Below are positions 40,578 to 50,509 of a stretch of DNA of 64,000 nucleotides, one piece after another. The stretch comes from Parolsenella sp958406235 (GTDB lineage: Bacteria > Actinomycetota > Coriobacteriia > Coriobacteriales > Atopobiaceae), in NCBI RefSeq assembly GCF_039062465.1, contig NZ_JBCLNF010000003.1, forward strand, positions 1-64,000. Direction: 5' to 3'. The notes under the pieces are model-generated. The model saw only the letters and a program-made list of their open reading frames with translations, did no database searches and had not been told where the DNA came from. A program made the translations under genes and the position numbers. Each line of letters starts with the position of its first letter. Within the stretch, counting starts at the first letter, position 1.

Positions 40578-43500
40578 CTAGAAGTCGAATCGATAGCGGA
40601 CGACAGCCGGCTGGCCATCCGCCACGCCAAGCTCAACGCAAACGAAGGCGCAGGTAATGTGCCTGTAGCCTTGGTCACGCAGAACCCTGGCGTAGAAACG
40701 CGCCTGCATCTCGTGACGACGGCGGATCTCACCGAAGGTTGCCCCGACGTCGCCCGTCTTGTAGTCCACGAGAAGGGCCTCGTCCGCTCCGGGCGAAGGC
40801 AGGGCGGCGTCGGTCGCAAGCAGGTCGATCGCGCCCTCGAGGTTCGAGCCAAACGGCGAAGCGACCTCGCAGAAGAATGGCACCTCCGCGCGAACAAGCG
40901 AATGGCCAAGGGCCTCCGCACGGATGTCGCTCGCCTCCCAGCGCGCGAGCGCCTCCTCAAGGCGAGCAGTGTCACGGGCGGTCACCTGGTAATTTGCGGC
41001 GACGATATGCAGGCGGCGGGCATCCGGGGCATGCCCGGTCTCCACCATGTAGCGTGCGAGCTCATGGAAGGCCGAGCCCAAGTTCGTCGCTCGGTCAGCG
41101 TCCGAAGCCTCGGGTAGTTCGTCGTCCACGACGACGGGCCACTGGGCGCCAGCTCGGCCGTCAACTACCTCCGGCAAGTTACCAGGCACGAGGTTCGCGA
41201 GCGCGAGCTCCGAGGCATCGGGCTTGGCAGGGACCGGAAGGTCGAGCACCTCATCAAGAGAGATCGGCCTGCCCTCCTCCGCGGCCGCCGCCAGGGCGGC
41301 GTGAGCGGACGAATAGCTGAACACGCCCTCGCGCGGGCGCCAGAAGCCGAGCCGCGCGCGGGTCTCCGCGTCGATATCGAAGATCTTGAACGGCGCACGG
41401 TCGCCGGCGGCGGGGACACTGGGCGCACGGTTGCCAGTGCCGGAAGCACTGGGCGCGAGCTCGCCAGAACTCGTGGCTTCGCCCGCCGCCATGGCGTCTT
41501 CGAGCGGGAGCGCCTCGGCAGAGTCGACCTCGACCGAGCCTTCCGGCGTGGGCCTCACGTCAACGCAGCGAACGAGGCCCAGTCGGGCGCCGCCGTACTC
41601 GAAGCGGCCCTCCCCCGCGCCCGGACGCTCCGCGAAGAGCGAGTTCGCAACCGTCCCCGCCATCGCGGGCGTCAACCTGCCATCCTTGGCCTCGGTCACG
41701 TCAAGCGAGAGGATGACGCACTCCTTGGCACGCGTGAGGGCGACGTAGAGGAGCCTGCCCGCCTCGCGTTCGTCCGCGAGCTTGCCCTCCTCCTCCATGA
41801 GATAGCGCCATTCAAGCGGCGTCACGCACTCCTCCGCGCAGGTGGGCGCGTCCTCGCCCAGATCGGGAAGCTTGAGCGAAGCCGGCGCAAGGGAGAGGAC
41901 CATGCGCTCGCCGTCGCGCTTCGAAAGCAGGCGCGGCGTCTTGTGCGGCCTGTCGGAGCCACAGCAACCCACCACCGCGACGACGTCGAACTCGAGGCCC
42001 TTCGAGGCGTGCGCCGTCATGATGCTCACCGCGTCGAGGCCCTCGCCGGAAAGCGACGCCGGGCCCTCCTTGGCGGCCTCGAGCCAACGGGAGAACTCGT
42101 CTGCGGCGAGCGGGGCGTCGAGGGCCGCCGGCTCTGAGAGCTCGCGGATATGGCGCACCGCAGCGAGCACGTTTGCCGCGACGGCGCGTCCCGTCACGCC
42201 CTCGCCCTCGAGCCTCGCCAGCCAACCGGACTCTCGAACGGCCATCAAACAGACGTCCGCGACGGGGATCTTGCCCACCCGTGACAGGGCACGGCCGATC
42301 ACGCGACGGGCATGTGCGAGGCGCGCGCTCACGGGCTCGTCGCCGAAATCAGCCGCGTCCTCGCGAATCCCCGGGTAGATGCGACGCTTCGCGGGAGCGT
42401 CGATCACCTCCTGGGGCTTCGTGGCCAGGCGCAGCATGTCGTTCGCGTCGAGCTCGAACATGTCGCTGTCAAGCACCGGGTACAGGCCGCTCTTGGTGTC
42501 CTGGGGATTCGCGAGAAGGCGGAGGAACGCCTCGACGACGCGGACCTCAGGCGCGCTTGAGAAGGTCGATCCGCCCGTCACGACGCTCTCGAGGCCGCGC
42601 TCGCGCAGGGCGTCGATGTAGGCGTCCGCGCCCGTGAGGGTGCGCATCAGCACGGCCATGCGCCTCGGCGCCACGCCCTGCTCGCGGATGCGGGCGAGAC
42701 GATCCGCCAGCTGGGCGGCGGCGATCCTCGTCCTCTCCTCGCGTTTCACGGGCACGGCACCAAGGCGATGGGCGCGCGTCAGCTCGACCACGACGCGCGG
42801 GCACGCGTCCTCCGGAAAATCGCTCTTGCGCGCCGGCTTGGGATGCAGGTCCATGAATGACGGCACGATGCCCGTGTCGCCGCAGGCGCGGGCGACGAAG
42901 CGCAGGATCGCGTCGTCGCTCCTGAAGTTCGTGTCGAGGCGCACGGTCTTCGCCACCTCGGCGGAGCGGTCCTCGAAGACGCTCACGTCCGCGCCGCGGA
43001 AGCCATAGATCGACTGCTGCGCGTCTCCCACCGTCGTGAGGTGGCAGGCGCCCTCGCCCGACAGGCGCTTGACCATCGAGACCTGTTGGGCGTTCGTGTC
43101 CTGGAACTCATCGACCATGACGAGGCGGAAGCGCTCCGAGTACTCCGCGGCGATATCCGGATGCTCGCGGAAGGCGCGCGTGAGCAGGTGGAGGAGGTCA
43201 TCGTTGTCGAGCACGCCGCAGGCGCGCTTTGCGTCCGCGTAGTACTTCGTCGCAAGGCGGGCGAGGCGCATGAGGGGCTCTGAGAGGTGCTGCACGCTCG
43301 CGAGCGCGACCTCGCCACGGGCGCAGCCCAGAGCCGCCTTCGTATCGCTCCAGAACTGTTTTACGGCCTTGGCGCTCCACTTCCTGCCATCAGGGCCTTT
43401 GATGCCTTCGAGGATGTCTCGAGCGGCAGCGGCGTCACGCCTCGAGGGAGGAAGCTCCCAGAACCCCTGGAGGGAGGAGAGCTCGTCCCGCAGCCGGGAG

Positions 43501-44213
43501 AGCTCGTCTGTGTGCTTCGTCTCGCATGCGCACATGGCCTCGTAGCAATCCGTTAGGGAGCGCATGACTCCCGAGACGTCCGGGAGGGCGGGCGCGAACC
43601 CAAGCGAGTCAAGGCCCTCGAGCGCGCTCGAGGCCTCGTTCTCAATCATGCGGACGAGCGCCATGACGCCGTCTCGCTCCGTGCTGCCGTATTCGGCGAA
43701 GAGGGCGGCGACGCCCGGGTCTCCCTCAAGTTCGCGAAGGGCCTGCTCGCTGGCCTCCTCGCGCATGAGACGCGCCTCCTGCTCCCCCACCATGGCGAAG
43801 CTCGGGTCGAGGCCAAGATCAAGAGCGTGGTCGCGAAGGATGCGCGAGCACATGTGGTGGATGGTGCTCACCCACGCCGAGTCGACTCGAAGGGCCTCGT
43901 CCGCAAGGCCCGCCGCGCGGAGGGCGCCGCGGATGCGGTCCTTGATCTCGCCGGCGGCCTTCTCGGTGAAGGTGATGATGAGCGCTTGGTCGAGGCTGTC
44001 GAGGTAGGGGCGGCCACCCTCGCCGGAGCCGGGACAGAGCGCCCAGACGATGCGACGCGTCAGCGTGAAGGTCTTGCCGGAGCCGGCACCCGCCGCGACG
44101 AACACGGGGCGATCGAGCGTCTCGACGATCTCACGCTGCCCCGGCATGAGGCCGTCGAGCAGTGCGGCGGCGCGGTCAGCGTCCGCGGGGGTCGAAAAGT
44201 TCTGGTCGCTCAT
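40578..44213 (-). CDS. addA: AddA-like helicase-nuclease (UvrD superfamily)
   Basis: A 1211-residue protein. Superfamily I helicase motifs are seen in order: Walker A GAGSGKT (about residue 41), ITFTEKAAGEI, the Walker B DEFQDTN, QQSIYGFRGAD and later helicase motifs. The C-terminal PD-(D/E)XK nuclease carries ALLVDYKTG. In AddAB-type complexes it unwinds and trims broken DNA ends to load the recombinase. Its start codon overlaps the stop of the partner gene by one base (TAATG), indicating coupled synthesis. A UvrD with a nuclease domain in an AdnAB-like pair is an alternative name. Confidence 0.9.
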   Translation of the reverse strand: MSDQNFSTPADADRAAALLDGLMPGQREIVETLDRPVFVAAGAGSGKTFTLTRRIVWALCPGSGEGGRPYLDSLDQALIITFTEKAAGEIKDRIRGALRAAGLADEALRVDSAWVSTIHHMCSRILRDHALDLGLDPSFAMVGEQEARLMREEASEQALRELEGDPGVAALFAEYGSTERDGVMALVRMIENEASSALEGLDSLGFAPALPDVSGVMRSLTDCYEAMCACETKHTDELSRLRDELSSLQGFWELPPSRRDAAAARDILEGIKGPDGRKWSAKAVKQFWSDTKAALGCARGEVALASVQHLSEPLMRLARLATKYYADAKRACGVLDNDDLLHLLTRAFREHPDIAAEYSERFRLVMVDEFQDTNAQQVSMVKRLSGEGACHLTTVGDAQQSIYGFRGADVSVFEDRSAEVAKTVRLDTNFRSDDAILRFVARACGDTGIVPSFMDLHPKPARKSDFPEDACPRVVVELTRAHRLGAVPVKREERTRIAAAQLADRLARIREQGVAPRRMAVLMRTLTGADAYIDALRERGLESVVTGGSTFSSAPEVRVVEAFLRLLANPQDTKSGLYPVLDSDMFELDANDMLRLATKPQEVIDAPAKRRIYPGIREDAADFGDEPVSARLAHARRVIGRALSRVGKIPVADVCLMAVRESGWLARLEGEGVTGRAVAANVLAAVRHIRELSEPAALDAPLAADEFSRWLEAAKEGPASLSGEGLDAVSIMTAHASKGLEFDVVAVVGCCGSDRPHKTPRLLSKRDGERMVLSLAPASLKLPDLGEDAPTCAEECVTPLEWRYLMEEEGKLADEREAGRLLYVALTRAKECVILSLDVTEAKDGRLTPAMAGTVANSLFAERPGAGEGRFEYGGARLGLVRCVDVRPTPEGSVEVDSAEALPLEDAMAAGEATSSGELAPSASGTGNRAPSVPAAGDRAPFKIFDIDAETRARLGFWRPREGVFSYSSAHAALAAAAEEGRPISLDEVLDLPVPAKPDASELALANLVPGNLPEVVDGRAGAQWPVVVDDELPEASDADRATNLGSAFHELARYMVETGHAPDARRLHIVAANYQVTARDTARLEEALARWEASDIRAEALGHSLVRAEVPFFCEVASPFGSNLEGAIDLLATDAALPSPGADEALLVDYKTGDVGATFGEIRRRHEMQARFYARVLRDQGYRHITCAFVCVELGVADGQPAVVRYRFDF

Positions 44214-47200
44214 TACTGCCTCCTCTCACAGGACAGGACGGGGCACCACTCGCATGCCTTGGGACTTCTGGGACGAGCGTCGATCTCGCCGGCGCTCATG
44301 CGCTCGATGACAGCAGCGAGCGCCTCTTCCGTGCGGTCGAGAAGCTCGTCGAAATTACGAGCGCCCGGAACGGGGAGGCTGATTCGTTCGAGTTGCTTCT
44401 CCGTGAGGACCCCGCCCAGGCAACGAGCGGAATCGGTGACGGAGATGGCGCCGGTCACCTGGTGGCCGCCCTTCGTGCCGAGATAGAGAGAGCCCACGAC
44501 CCGTATGCCCTCGCTCGAGAAGAACTCCCTCGCGATGCTCGCGTAGATGAGGGTCTGGACGCGATTGGGAAGCACGAAGCCGGCGTCCCAGTCCTGGTCA
44601 CCCCTTGGCAGGAGGGCATACTCGTCAAAGAGCGCGCCCTTGTGCTTGTAGTCGATGACGACGGCACGACCCTCGGCGTCGACGTCGAGGCGATCGATGG
44701 TGCCCACGAAGTCCGCGCCGGCATACGTCGCGGGACGACCGCTCTTGCCGCCGAAGTCCCCCTCGAAGAGTCGCGGCTCGAAGCCGTCAAAGAGGGACGC
44801 CTCGTACTCAAGCGTAGAGATGAGGTCGCGCTCGAGCTCCTCGAGGCGACGTAGCTCGCTCGGCGCGTGGGGAACGAGCGCCTGCTTCGCCCTCGTCTTG
44901 CCCTCCGCACGCTGGTGGGCATAGTGCTCCGCGAACTCCGCACGAAGGAGCTCGATGGCATGCGGGAGCGTCTGTCGGTCCACACGCGAGCCAGGAACGC
45001 GAACGAGGGGATCAAACCAGAACGAGGCGCCGTTCTCCGGCTCCTCGCCAAGCTCGCCCTCCAGAAGGCCCGCAGCCTGGGCAGCCTCCAGGAAAAGGCG
45101 CCTGTGGGTCACCTCGAGCACGCGGTGCGCGAAGGTGCCCATCTGCATGTTGGTGAAGGTGGCATCCATGTCATCGAGGCCGAGGCGGCGCAGCGTGAAC
45201 CACTTGAACGGGCACTCGAGGTAGGTCTCGACCTGGGAGGCGGAAAGCGACAGGCGGCCACCCGGAAGCTCCGCCTGACCATCGCGAGGCACCACGACGA
45301 GGCGGCGCAGTGCGGGGTCGAGATGGCCCGCCTCGGCGCGAGGGGCCACCTCGTGGACTGCCGGAGCAACGGGCTCGGCGCCGATGTTCTCCTCGACGGA
45401 CCCCTCGTCGAGACGGCTCGACGGCGCGGACTCGAGCGCACAGCGCATCTCGCCGGAGGCGTTCGCCTCCGAGTAACAGGCCAAGACCTCGGACAGCATC
45501 ACCGAGGGGAAGGTCTCCGTCGCGGACGCGTCATGCGAGGGGCACACGAGCGCGAGCGAGCGCGTGGGAACGCGCAAGGCACTCGCGAAACGAGCGCGCG
45601 AGGTATCGAGCGGATCTTGGGGCGCCTCGACGCCGGCAGCGTCGAGAAGGCACTCGAAGGCGCCGCCCGGAGCGGGAACGGGAGTCGTTCCCGCATCGAG
45701 GCCGAGGTAGACCAACGCGTCCGCAGACGCAGGGGCAAGCGCCGCGGCATCCGCGGGAGACAGGACGTCTACCACGCACGTTGCGTCATCGCACGCGAGC
45801 TCGGGCCTGACCTGAACCGAGGAGCTCATCAGCGCTGCGTGGACGAGACGAATGAGCTCAGCCAGGCTGTAGCCCGCGTCAAGCGAGACGCCCGCTGCCT
45901 TGAGCGTGCGGCCGGCCTCCGCCAGCGCCGCCAGGGCCGCGGCATCCGCCGCGCGGGCAAGGGACTCCTCCGCAGAAGGCTCTGCCGGCTGCTCCAGCGG
46001 GACGCCGTCCTCGCCCTGGGCGGGTTGGTCCGCGGCGAGAAGCAGCCTCGTCGCGGCGGCGCCAACGTGACCTTGTATGAGGTCACGCGTGGCGGCGGCG
46101 ACCGCAGGCGAGGTAAGGGACTGGTTCTGGAGCGTCCAGAGGACAGCGGAGGGTGACAGGATGCGATTGCCGCGCCAGGAGACGTCACGGCGCCAGGCAA
46201 CTTCCGCACCAGCACGGGACGAGGTTCCCATTAGGAAGTCCGTGAGGCCACGCGGCGGCCACCAGCTCATATCCGGCAGGCACTCCGGCTTCGCGAGCTC
46301 ACCCTTCGAAGGCCACGAGGCATCAAGCTCGACCAGACGCGCCACCGAATCCGCAAGGCGGAGGAGACCCGCGCCGGCACCCGTCTCCTCGACGGAAAAA
46401 CGCAGGCTGCCGCGGACGGAAACGCCGCGGGCGTGAAGCTTTGGCGCAAGCGAGCGCCAGGTGGCGCGAACGTCCGGAGAGACGACGACCACGCGCGTGG
46501 CACCCCCGGAGACAAGCCCCTGGATGTGCTGGCATGCCGCCTCGTCCTGAGCGAGCGGACCCGCGGGCTCGAGCAGCCTGACCGCGCCCGTGGGCCTAAG
46601 CGCCTCGGAGGCAGGACGGAACAACGTGCCGAGAAGCGAGTTGAGCTCGGGCTCACGAGAGATGGGCTCAGCGGCCGTCACCTCCTCGTCGATGACCTCG
46701 CTCCCAGCGGCGACAGCGGCCTCGCGAAGCTCACCTGCGGAGGCGAGGGCCCTGCCAGATGCCTCGCCCTCGAGGACGCGCACAAAGACGGTGACCTCGC
46801 CCAGGCGGGCGAGCGCGCAGACGAGCTCCCTCGCCACCCGGTTGAACTCGTCAAAGCCCAGGAATACGCAGGGAGGCATGGGCGCGCCCTGCTCCCCCAT
46901 CATGGCGGGCAGGAGCGAGGTCGCCTCGCAGGGCTCCACGAAGCCCTTCTCGGCGAGGGTCTGCGCATAGGCATCCGTGAGCTCGAGGGCGCGTGCCTCG
47001 CCCGCGGTGAGCGAAGCTCGCTTCTCCGCGGCGGGAAGCCAGGGAAGGGCACGAGCGACGACATCACAGAGCAAGGCGACCGTACCCTCGCCCCCGTCGA
47101 GCGGGGCCATCTCATGACCCGCGGCGACGAGGCTCATGAGAACGGGACGAAGCCCGCGCGTCACAAGCGAGCGCCCGTCTCCGTAGAGTGCCCAGCGGAG

Positions 47201-47404
47201 ATCCGTCCACGTGGAGGGCGTCTCGCAGTCGACACCGGCCGTGAGACCGGCGGCGGCAAGCTCACGCTGGACCTCAAGCCCACACGTGAGGCTCGGCACG
47301 AGCACGAGCGCCCTTCCCGACGCCGCACGCCCCGCATCGAGCACACTAACGGCCGAGGCACCGACGAGCCTCTCATCTGACGTTGTGATAAGTCGAAGAG
47401 CCAT
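44213..47404 (-). CDS. addB: AddB-like exonuclease subunit
   Basis: A 1063-residue partner of the helicase-nuclease. The C-terminal nuclease has VVIDYKHKGAL, and cysteines in YLECPFKW and ACEWCPVLSC are placed to hold the [4Fe-4S] cluster typical of AddB nucleases. No Walker A motif is evident at the N-terminus, where AddB usually has one. The ATG at 47404 follows GGAGG; an in-frame start 18 codons earlier adds an unlikely tail. The gene runs into the addA-like gene with a one-base overlap. Assignment rests on the gene pair and the nuclease domain more than on N-terminal similarity. Confidence 0.82.
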   Translation of the reverse strand: MALRLITTSDERLVGASAVSVLDAGRAASGRALVLVPSLTCGLEVQRELAAAGLTAGVDCETPSTWTDLRWALYGDGRSLVTRGLRPVLMSLVAAGHEMAPLDGGEGTVALLCDVVARALPWLPAAEKRASLTAGEARALELTDAYAQTLAEKGFVEPCEATSLLPAMMGEQGAPMPPCVFLGFDEFNRVARELVCALARLGEVTVFVRVLEGEASGRALASAGELREAAVAAGSEVIDEEVTAAEPISREPELNSLLGTLFRPASEALRPTGAVRLLEPAGPLAQDEAACQHIQGLVSGGATRVVVVSPDVRATWRSLAPKLHARGVSVRGSLRFSVEETGAGAGLLRLADSVARLVELDASWPSKGELAKPECLPDMSWWPPRGLTDFLMGTSSRAGAEVAWRRDVSWRGNRILSPSAVLWTLQNQSLTSPAVAAATRDLIQGHVGAAATRLLLAADQPAQGEDGVPLEQPAEPSAEESLARAADAAALAALAEAGRTLKAAGVSLDAGYSLAELIRLVHAALMSSSVQVRPELACDDATCVVDVLSPADAAALAPASADALVYLGLDAGTTPVPAPGGAFECLLDAAGVEAPQDPLDTSRARFASALRVPTRSLALVCPSHDASATETFPSVMLSEVLACYSEANASGEMRCALESAPSSRLDEGSVEENIGAEPVAPAVHEVAPRAEAGHLDPALRRLVVVPRDGQAELPGGRLSLSASQVETYLECPFKWFTLRRLGLDDMDATFTNMQMGTFAHRVLEVTHRRLFLEAAQAAGLLEGELGEEPENGASFWFDPLVRVPGSRVDRQTLPHAIELLRAEFAEHYAHQRAEGKTRAKQALVPHAPSELRRLEELERDLISTLEYEASLFDGFEPRLFEGDFGGKSGRPATYAGADFVGTIDRLDVDAEGRAVVIDYKHKGALFDEYALLPRGDQDWDAGFVLPNRVQTLIYASIAREFFSSEGIRVVGSLYLGTKGGHQVTGAISVTDSARCLGGVLTEKQLERISLPVPGARNFDELLDRTEEALAAVIERMSAGEIDARPRSPKACEWCPVLSCERRQ

Positions 47405-47622
47405 GTTCCTCCGCTTGTCGAGGTCTTTCCCGACAATCCTACCGCGTAAAGCGGACATTTATAAATCGGATAAAAGCACTGGTATCTCGCGAGGCAAACG
47501 CTCTCGCGCCCAACCGACGGCACGCGGGCTCGCAGGCCCGCCGAACGCCGGGGCGCCCCGACCGGTATCCACCAGCACAAGGGCGTGCCTAGTCGCGCGC
47601 CTCCGCCAGCACGAGGGCGCGC

Positions 47623-49257
47623 CTAGTCGCGCGCCTCCCCAAGCAGCTCGCGGGCGTGCTCGAGCGAGATCTCGCTCGCGTCGCCGGAGAGCATGCGGGC
47701 GATCTCGGCCACGCGCTCGTCACTGTCAATCTGGCGAAGGCTCGTCTCGGGCTTGCCGTCGACGCCGGTGCCCTTGGAGACGAGGTAGTGGCACTCGCCC
47801 ATCACGGCGACCTGTGGCAGGTGCGTCACGACGATGACCTGATGCGTCTTCGCGAGGTCCGCGAGCACGGCGGCGAGCGAACGGGCGGTCGAACCACCCA
47901 CGCCGGCGTCGACCTCGTCGAAGACGAGGGTGTCGACACCATCCACCTGGCCAAGGACGACCTTGCAGGCGAGCATCACGCGGCTCACCTCGCCGCCGCT
48001 CGCGATCTTCCTGAGCGGCCGTGGCGTGAGCCCCGCGCCGGGACGATACATGAGCTCGATCTTGCTGGGGCCCGCCGGCGTCCACTGCACGCGCGGCATG
48101 CGCTCGCACCCGACCTCGAGCTCCGCGCCGCCCATCTCGAGACGCCCCATCTGTCCCGTCACGGCTGCGGCAAAGCGCGGCGCCGCATCGGAGCGAGCGG
48201 CGTCGAGGGCGTCTGCCGCCTTGGCAAGCGCGGCCTCCGCCTCCTCCATCGCACGGCGCGCCAGACGCACGCGCTCGCCGGAATCGCCGGCGGCCTCGAC
48301 GACCTCGCGCGCCGCCTCACGCCTGGCGAGCACATCCGCCATGCTGGGTCCGTACGAGCGCATGAGGCCCTGGAGCGCGCCCATGCGCTCCTGCATGCGA
48401 ACGAGCTCCTCCGGGTCAAGGTCGACGGAGTCGCGGTAGTCACGAAGCCTTGAAGCGAGGTCATCGATGTCAATGAGCGAGCTCTCGAGGGAGTCCGCGA
48501 GCGCGGAAAGCGCGTTGTCAAAGCGAGCGGCGTCCCGCAGGGTCGAGACCGCGGAGGAGAGCGCGTCCATGGCTCCCGCGTCGCCCGCGATCGCCTCGCG
48601 CGCCCCCTCGCTTGCGCGGAGAAGGGCCTCGGCGTGCTCCGCTCGAGGCAGCGCCTCCTCGAGCTCCTCGAGCTCACCCTCCTGCGGGTCAACTTCGTCA
48701 ATGCGCCTGAGCTCGAAGGCGGCCTGCTCGAGCCTCTCCGCGCCGGAGCGAGAGAGCTCGTCGACGCGCTCGTACTCCGCGCGAGCGTCTCGTGCGGAAG
48801 CGAAGGCCTCGCGGTAGGCGGCGAGCGCCGCGGTGACGCCCTCCCCCGCCCACGCGTCGAGCATCTGGGCGTGCGTGGAGGTGGAAAGCAGGCGCTGGTG
48901 CTCGTGCTGGCCGCAGAGGTCAACCGTGGAGCCCACCTTCTCCGCGAGCTCAGACACGCTGGCCATGCGCCCGTCGATCTCGACGCGCCCGCGGCCCGCG
49001 GACTCAACGCGACGCCTCACGATGTGACCGTCGATGTCATCGGGACCGAGGTAGACGCGCCCCTCGACGAGCAGGTGGTCATCACCCTCGCGAACGGCGC
49101 CGGCATCCGCGCGCTCGCCCACAAGCAGCTTGCAGGCGCTGAGCAGCGCGGTCTTGCCCGCACCCGTCTCGCCCGTGAGCACGGTGAGGCCCGCGGCGGG
49201 CACGAGCGTCGCGTCGCGGATGAGTGCCACGCTCTCGACGTGGAGCTCGTCAATCAT
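47623..49257 (-). CDS. recN: DNA repair protein RecN
   Basis: A 544-residue SMC-like ATPase. The N-terminal Walker A is TGETGAGKT (about residue 31), a coiled-coil middle (about 150-350) follows, and the C-terminus has the ABC signature ASGGEVSRVMLA and Walker B DTLVFDEVDAG. It gathers at double-strand breaks and works with RecA. It lies directly downstream of nadK by 33 bp, a common neighbourhood in Gram-positive bacteria. Spacer 47405-47622 holds a small direct repeat around CACAAGGGCGTGCCTAGTCG and no gene. Confidence 0.95.
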   Translation of the reverse strand: MIDELHVESVALIRDATLVPAAGLTVLTGETGAGKTALLSACKLLVGERADAGAVREGDDHLLVEGRVYLGPDDIDGHIVRRRVESAGRGRVEIDGRMASVSELAEKVGSTVDLCGQHEHQRLLSTSTHAQMLDAWAGEGVTAALAAYREAFASARDARAEYERVDELSRSGAERLEQAAFELRRIDEVDPQEGELEELEEALPRAEHAEALLRASEGAREAIAGDAGAMDALSSAVSTLRDAARFDNALSALADSLESSLIDIDDLASRLRDYRDSVDLDPEELVRMQERMGALQGLMRSYGPSMADVLARREAAREVVEAAGDSGERVRLARRAMEEAEAALAKAADALDAARSDAAPRFAAAVTGQMGRLEMGGAELEVGCERMPRVQWTPAGPSKIELMYRPGAGLTPRPLRKIASGGEVSRVMLACKVVLGQVDGVDTLVFDEVDAGVGGSTARSLAAVLADLAKTHQVIVVTHLPQVAVMGECHYLVSKGTGVDGKPETSLRQIDSDERVAEIARMLSGDASEISLEHARELLGEARD

Positions 49258-49290
49258 CGAATGGGACCTCCCCTGGCGCCTGCGCCGTCG

Positions 49291-50154
49291 TTACTGCTTC
49301 TTCCTCATCTGGCCATAGAACACGCGCGACACCGAGTCATAGAACCCGCCCGCGTCGGAGTCGAGCAGGATGACGTCGCCCGGGCCGCGCCTGACCGTGC
49401 ACTTCGCGGCCGAGCCACCCTCCGGGCAGGTCACGAGCTGACCATCGACAAACACGCTGCTCTCCGCCGGGCGATCGTCCGAGAGGGAGACCTCGACCAC
49501 GTCCGAGGAAGAGGTGAGGAACGCGCGCGCGAGGATGGTGTGCGGCGCGATGGGCACGCAGACCATGCCGTTGAACTCGGGCGTCACGATGGGACCCCCG
49601 CTGGAGAGGGCATAGCCGGTGGAACCCGTCGCCGTGGAGACCACGAAGCCGTCGCCGCGAAGGCGGTCGATGTGGTTGCCAGAGACGTCGACGTCGAACT
49701 CGATCATGTCACCCAGCGCGCCGCGCGTGAGGGCGAGCTCGTTCAAGGCGAAATGATGCGTGTCGCGAAGAAGGCCGCCACCGCAGTCGAACGTGACGTC
49801 CACGTCAAGCGTGGCGCGCCTGCTCTGGTGCATCTCGCCCGCGAGCGCGCGCGAGACGGACTCAACGATGTTCTCCGAGCCAGCACCGGTAAGAAAGCCG
49901 AGGTGACCAAAGGAGAGGCCGAGGATGGGGATCTCGCGATACCCCACGATGCTCGCGGCGCGCAGGAGCGTGCCGTCACCGCCGAGGGAAACCACGAGCA
50001 CGGCACCAGAAGGGTCACAGGTGCGGTTAGGCTCGCGTTTCTTGTCGTGCGCCCAGACCACCTCGACACCCTCGTGGGAAAGCCAAACTTCGAGCGTAGC
50101 CGCCGCCTGGATGGCATCCGCCCGCGAGTAATTGGGAACGAGAAGGACCTTCAC
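49291..50154 (-). CDS. nadK: NAD kinase
   Basis: A 287-residue kinase that phosphorylates NAD to NADP. The motif LGGDGTLLRA binds phosphate, FALNELALTRG and TGSTGYALSSGGPI line the NAD site. The start is a GTG at 50154 with GGGGAG upstream. It precedes recN with 33 bp between. The length is normal. Confidence 0.96.
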   Translation of the reverse strand: MKVLLVPNYSRADAIQAAATLEVWLSHEGVEVVWAHDKKREPNRTCDPSGAVLVVSLGGDGTLLRAASIVGYREIPILGLSFGHLGFLTGAGSENIVESVSRALAGEMHQSRRATLDVDVTFDCGGGLLRDTHHFALNELALTRGALGDMIEFDVDVSGNHIDRLRGDGFVVSTATGSTGYALSSGGPIVTPEFNGMVCVPIAPHTILARAFLTSSSDVVEVSLSDDRPAESSVFVDGQLVTCPEGGSAAKCTVRRGPGDVILLDSDAGGFYDSVSRVFYGQMRKKQ

Positions 50155-50209
50155 ACGCCACTCCCCTCAAAGCCGTCAGATAGAACAAGTGTACCACCCC
50201 ACCAGTCCC

Positions 50210-50424
50210 CACCACAGCAGCCCGTAGTCCCCTAGCGCCATGGCGATTACCCCCGGCAAGGTTCCAAAACACGAAAGGGGCCTGGGGTTCCTAAGCAAAC
50301 ATCCCGCAGCCGCCTCAACCCACCACAGCAGCCCGTAGCCCCTGGCGCCGTGGCACTTGCCACCAGAATGGTTTCCAAAACACGAAAGGGGCCCGGGGTT
50401 CCTAAGCAAACATTCCGCAGCCGC
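50210..50424. repeat. Tandem duplication, period 111 bp
   Basis: Two copies of a ~104-bp unit (CACCACAGCAGCCCGTAG to CGCAGCCGC) lie at 50210-50313 and 50321-50424. Each holds ACACGAAAGGGGCC and GGGTTCCTAAGCAAACA. The gene-free stretch 50155-50509 otherwise holds no recognisable feature. Confidence 0.85.
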
Positions 50425-50509
50425 TACCGGCTACAAGCCCGCACAGTCATGCGAGCGAGGACGTTTGCGTGGAACCCCAGGCCCCGGACTAGCGTTCAGT
50501 CAACCAACC

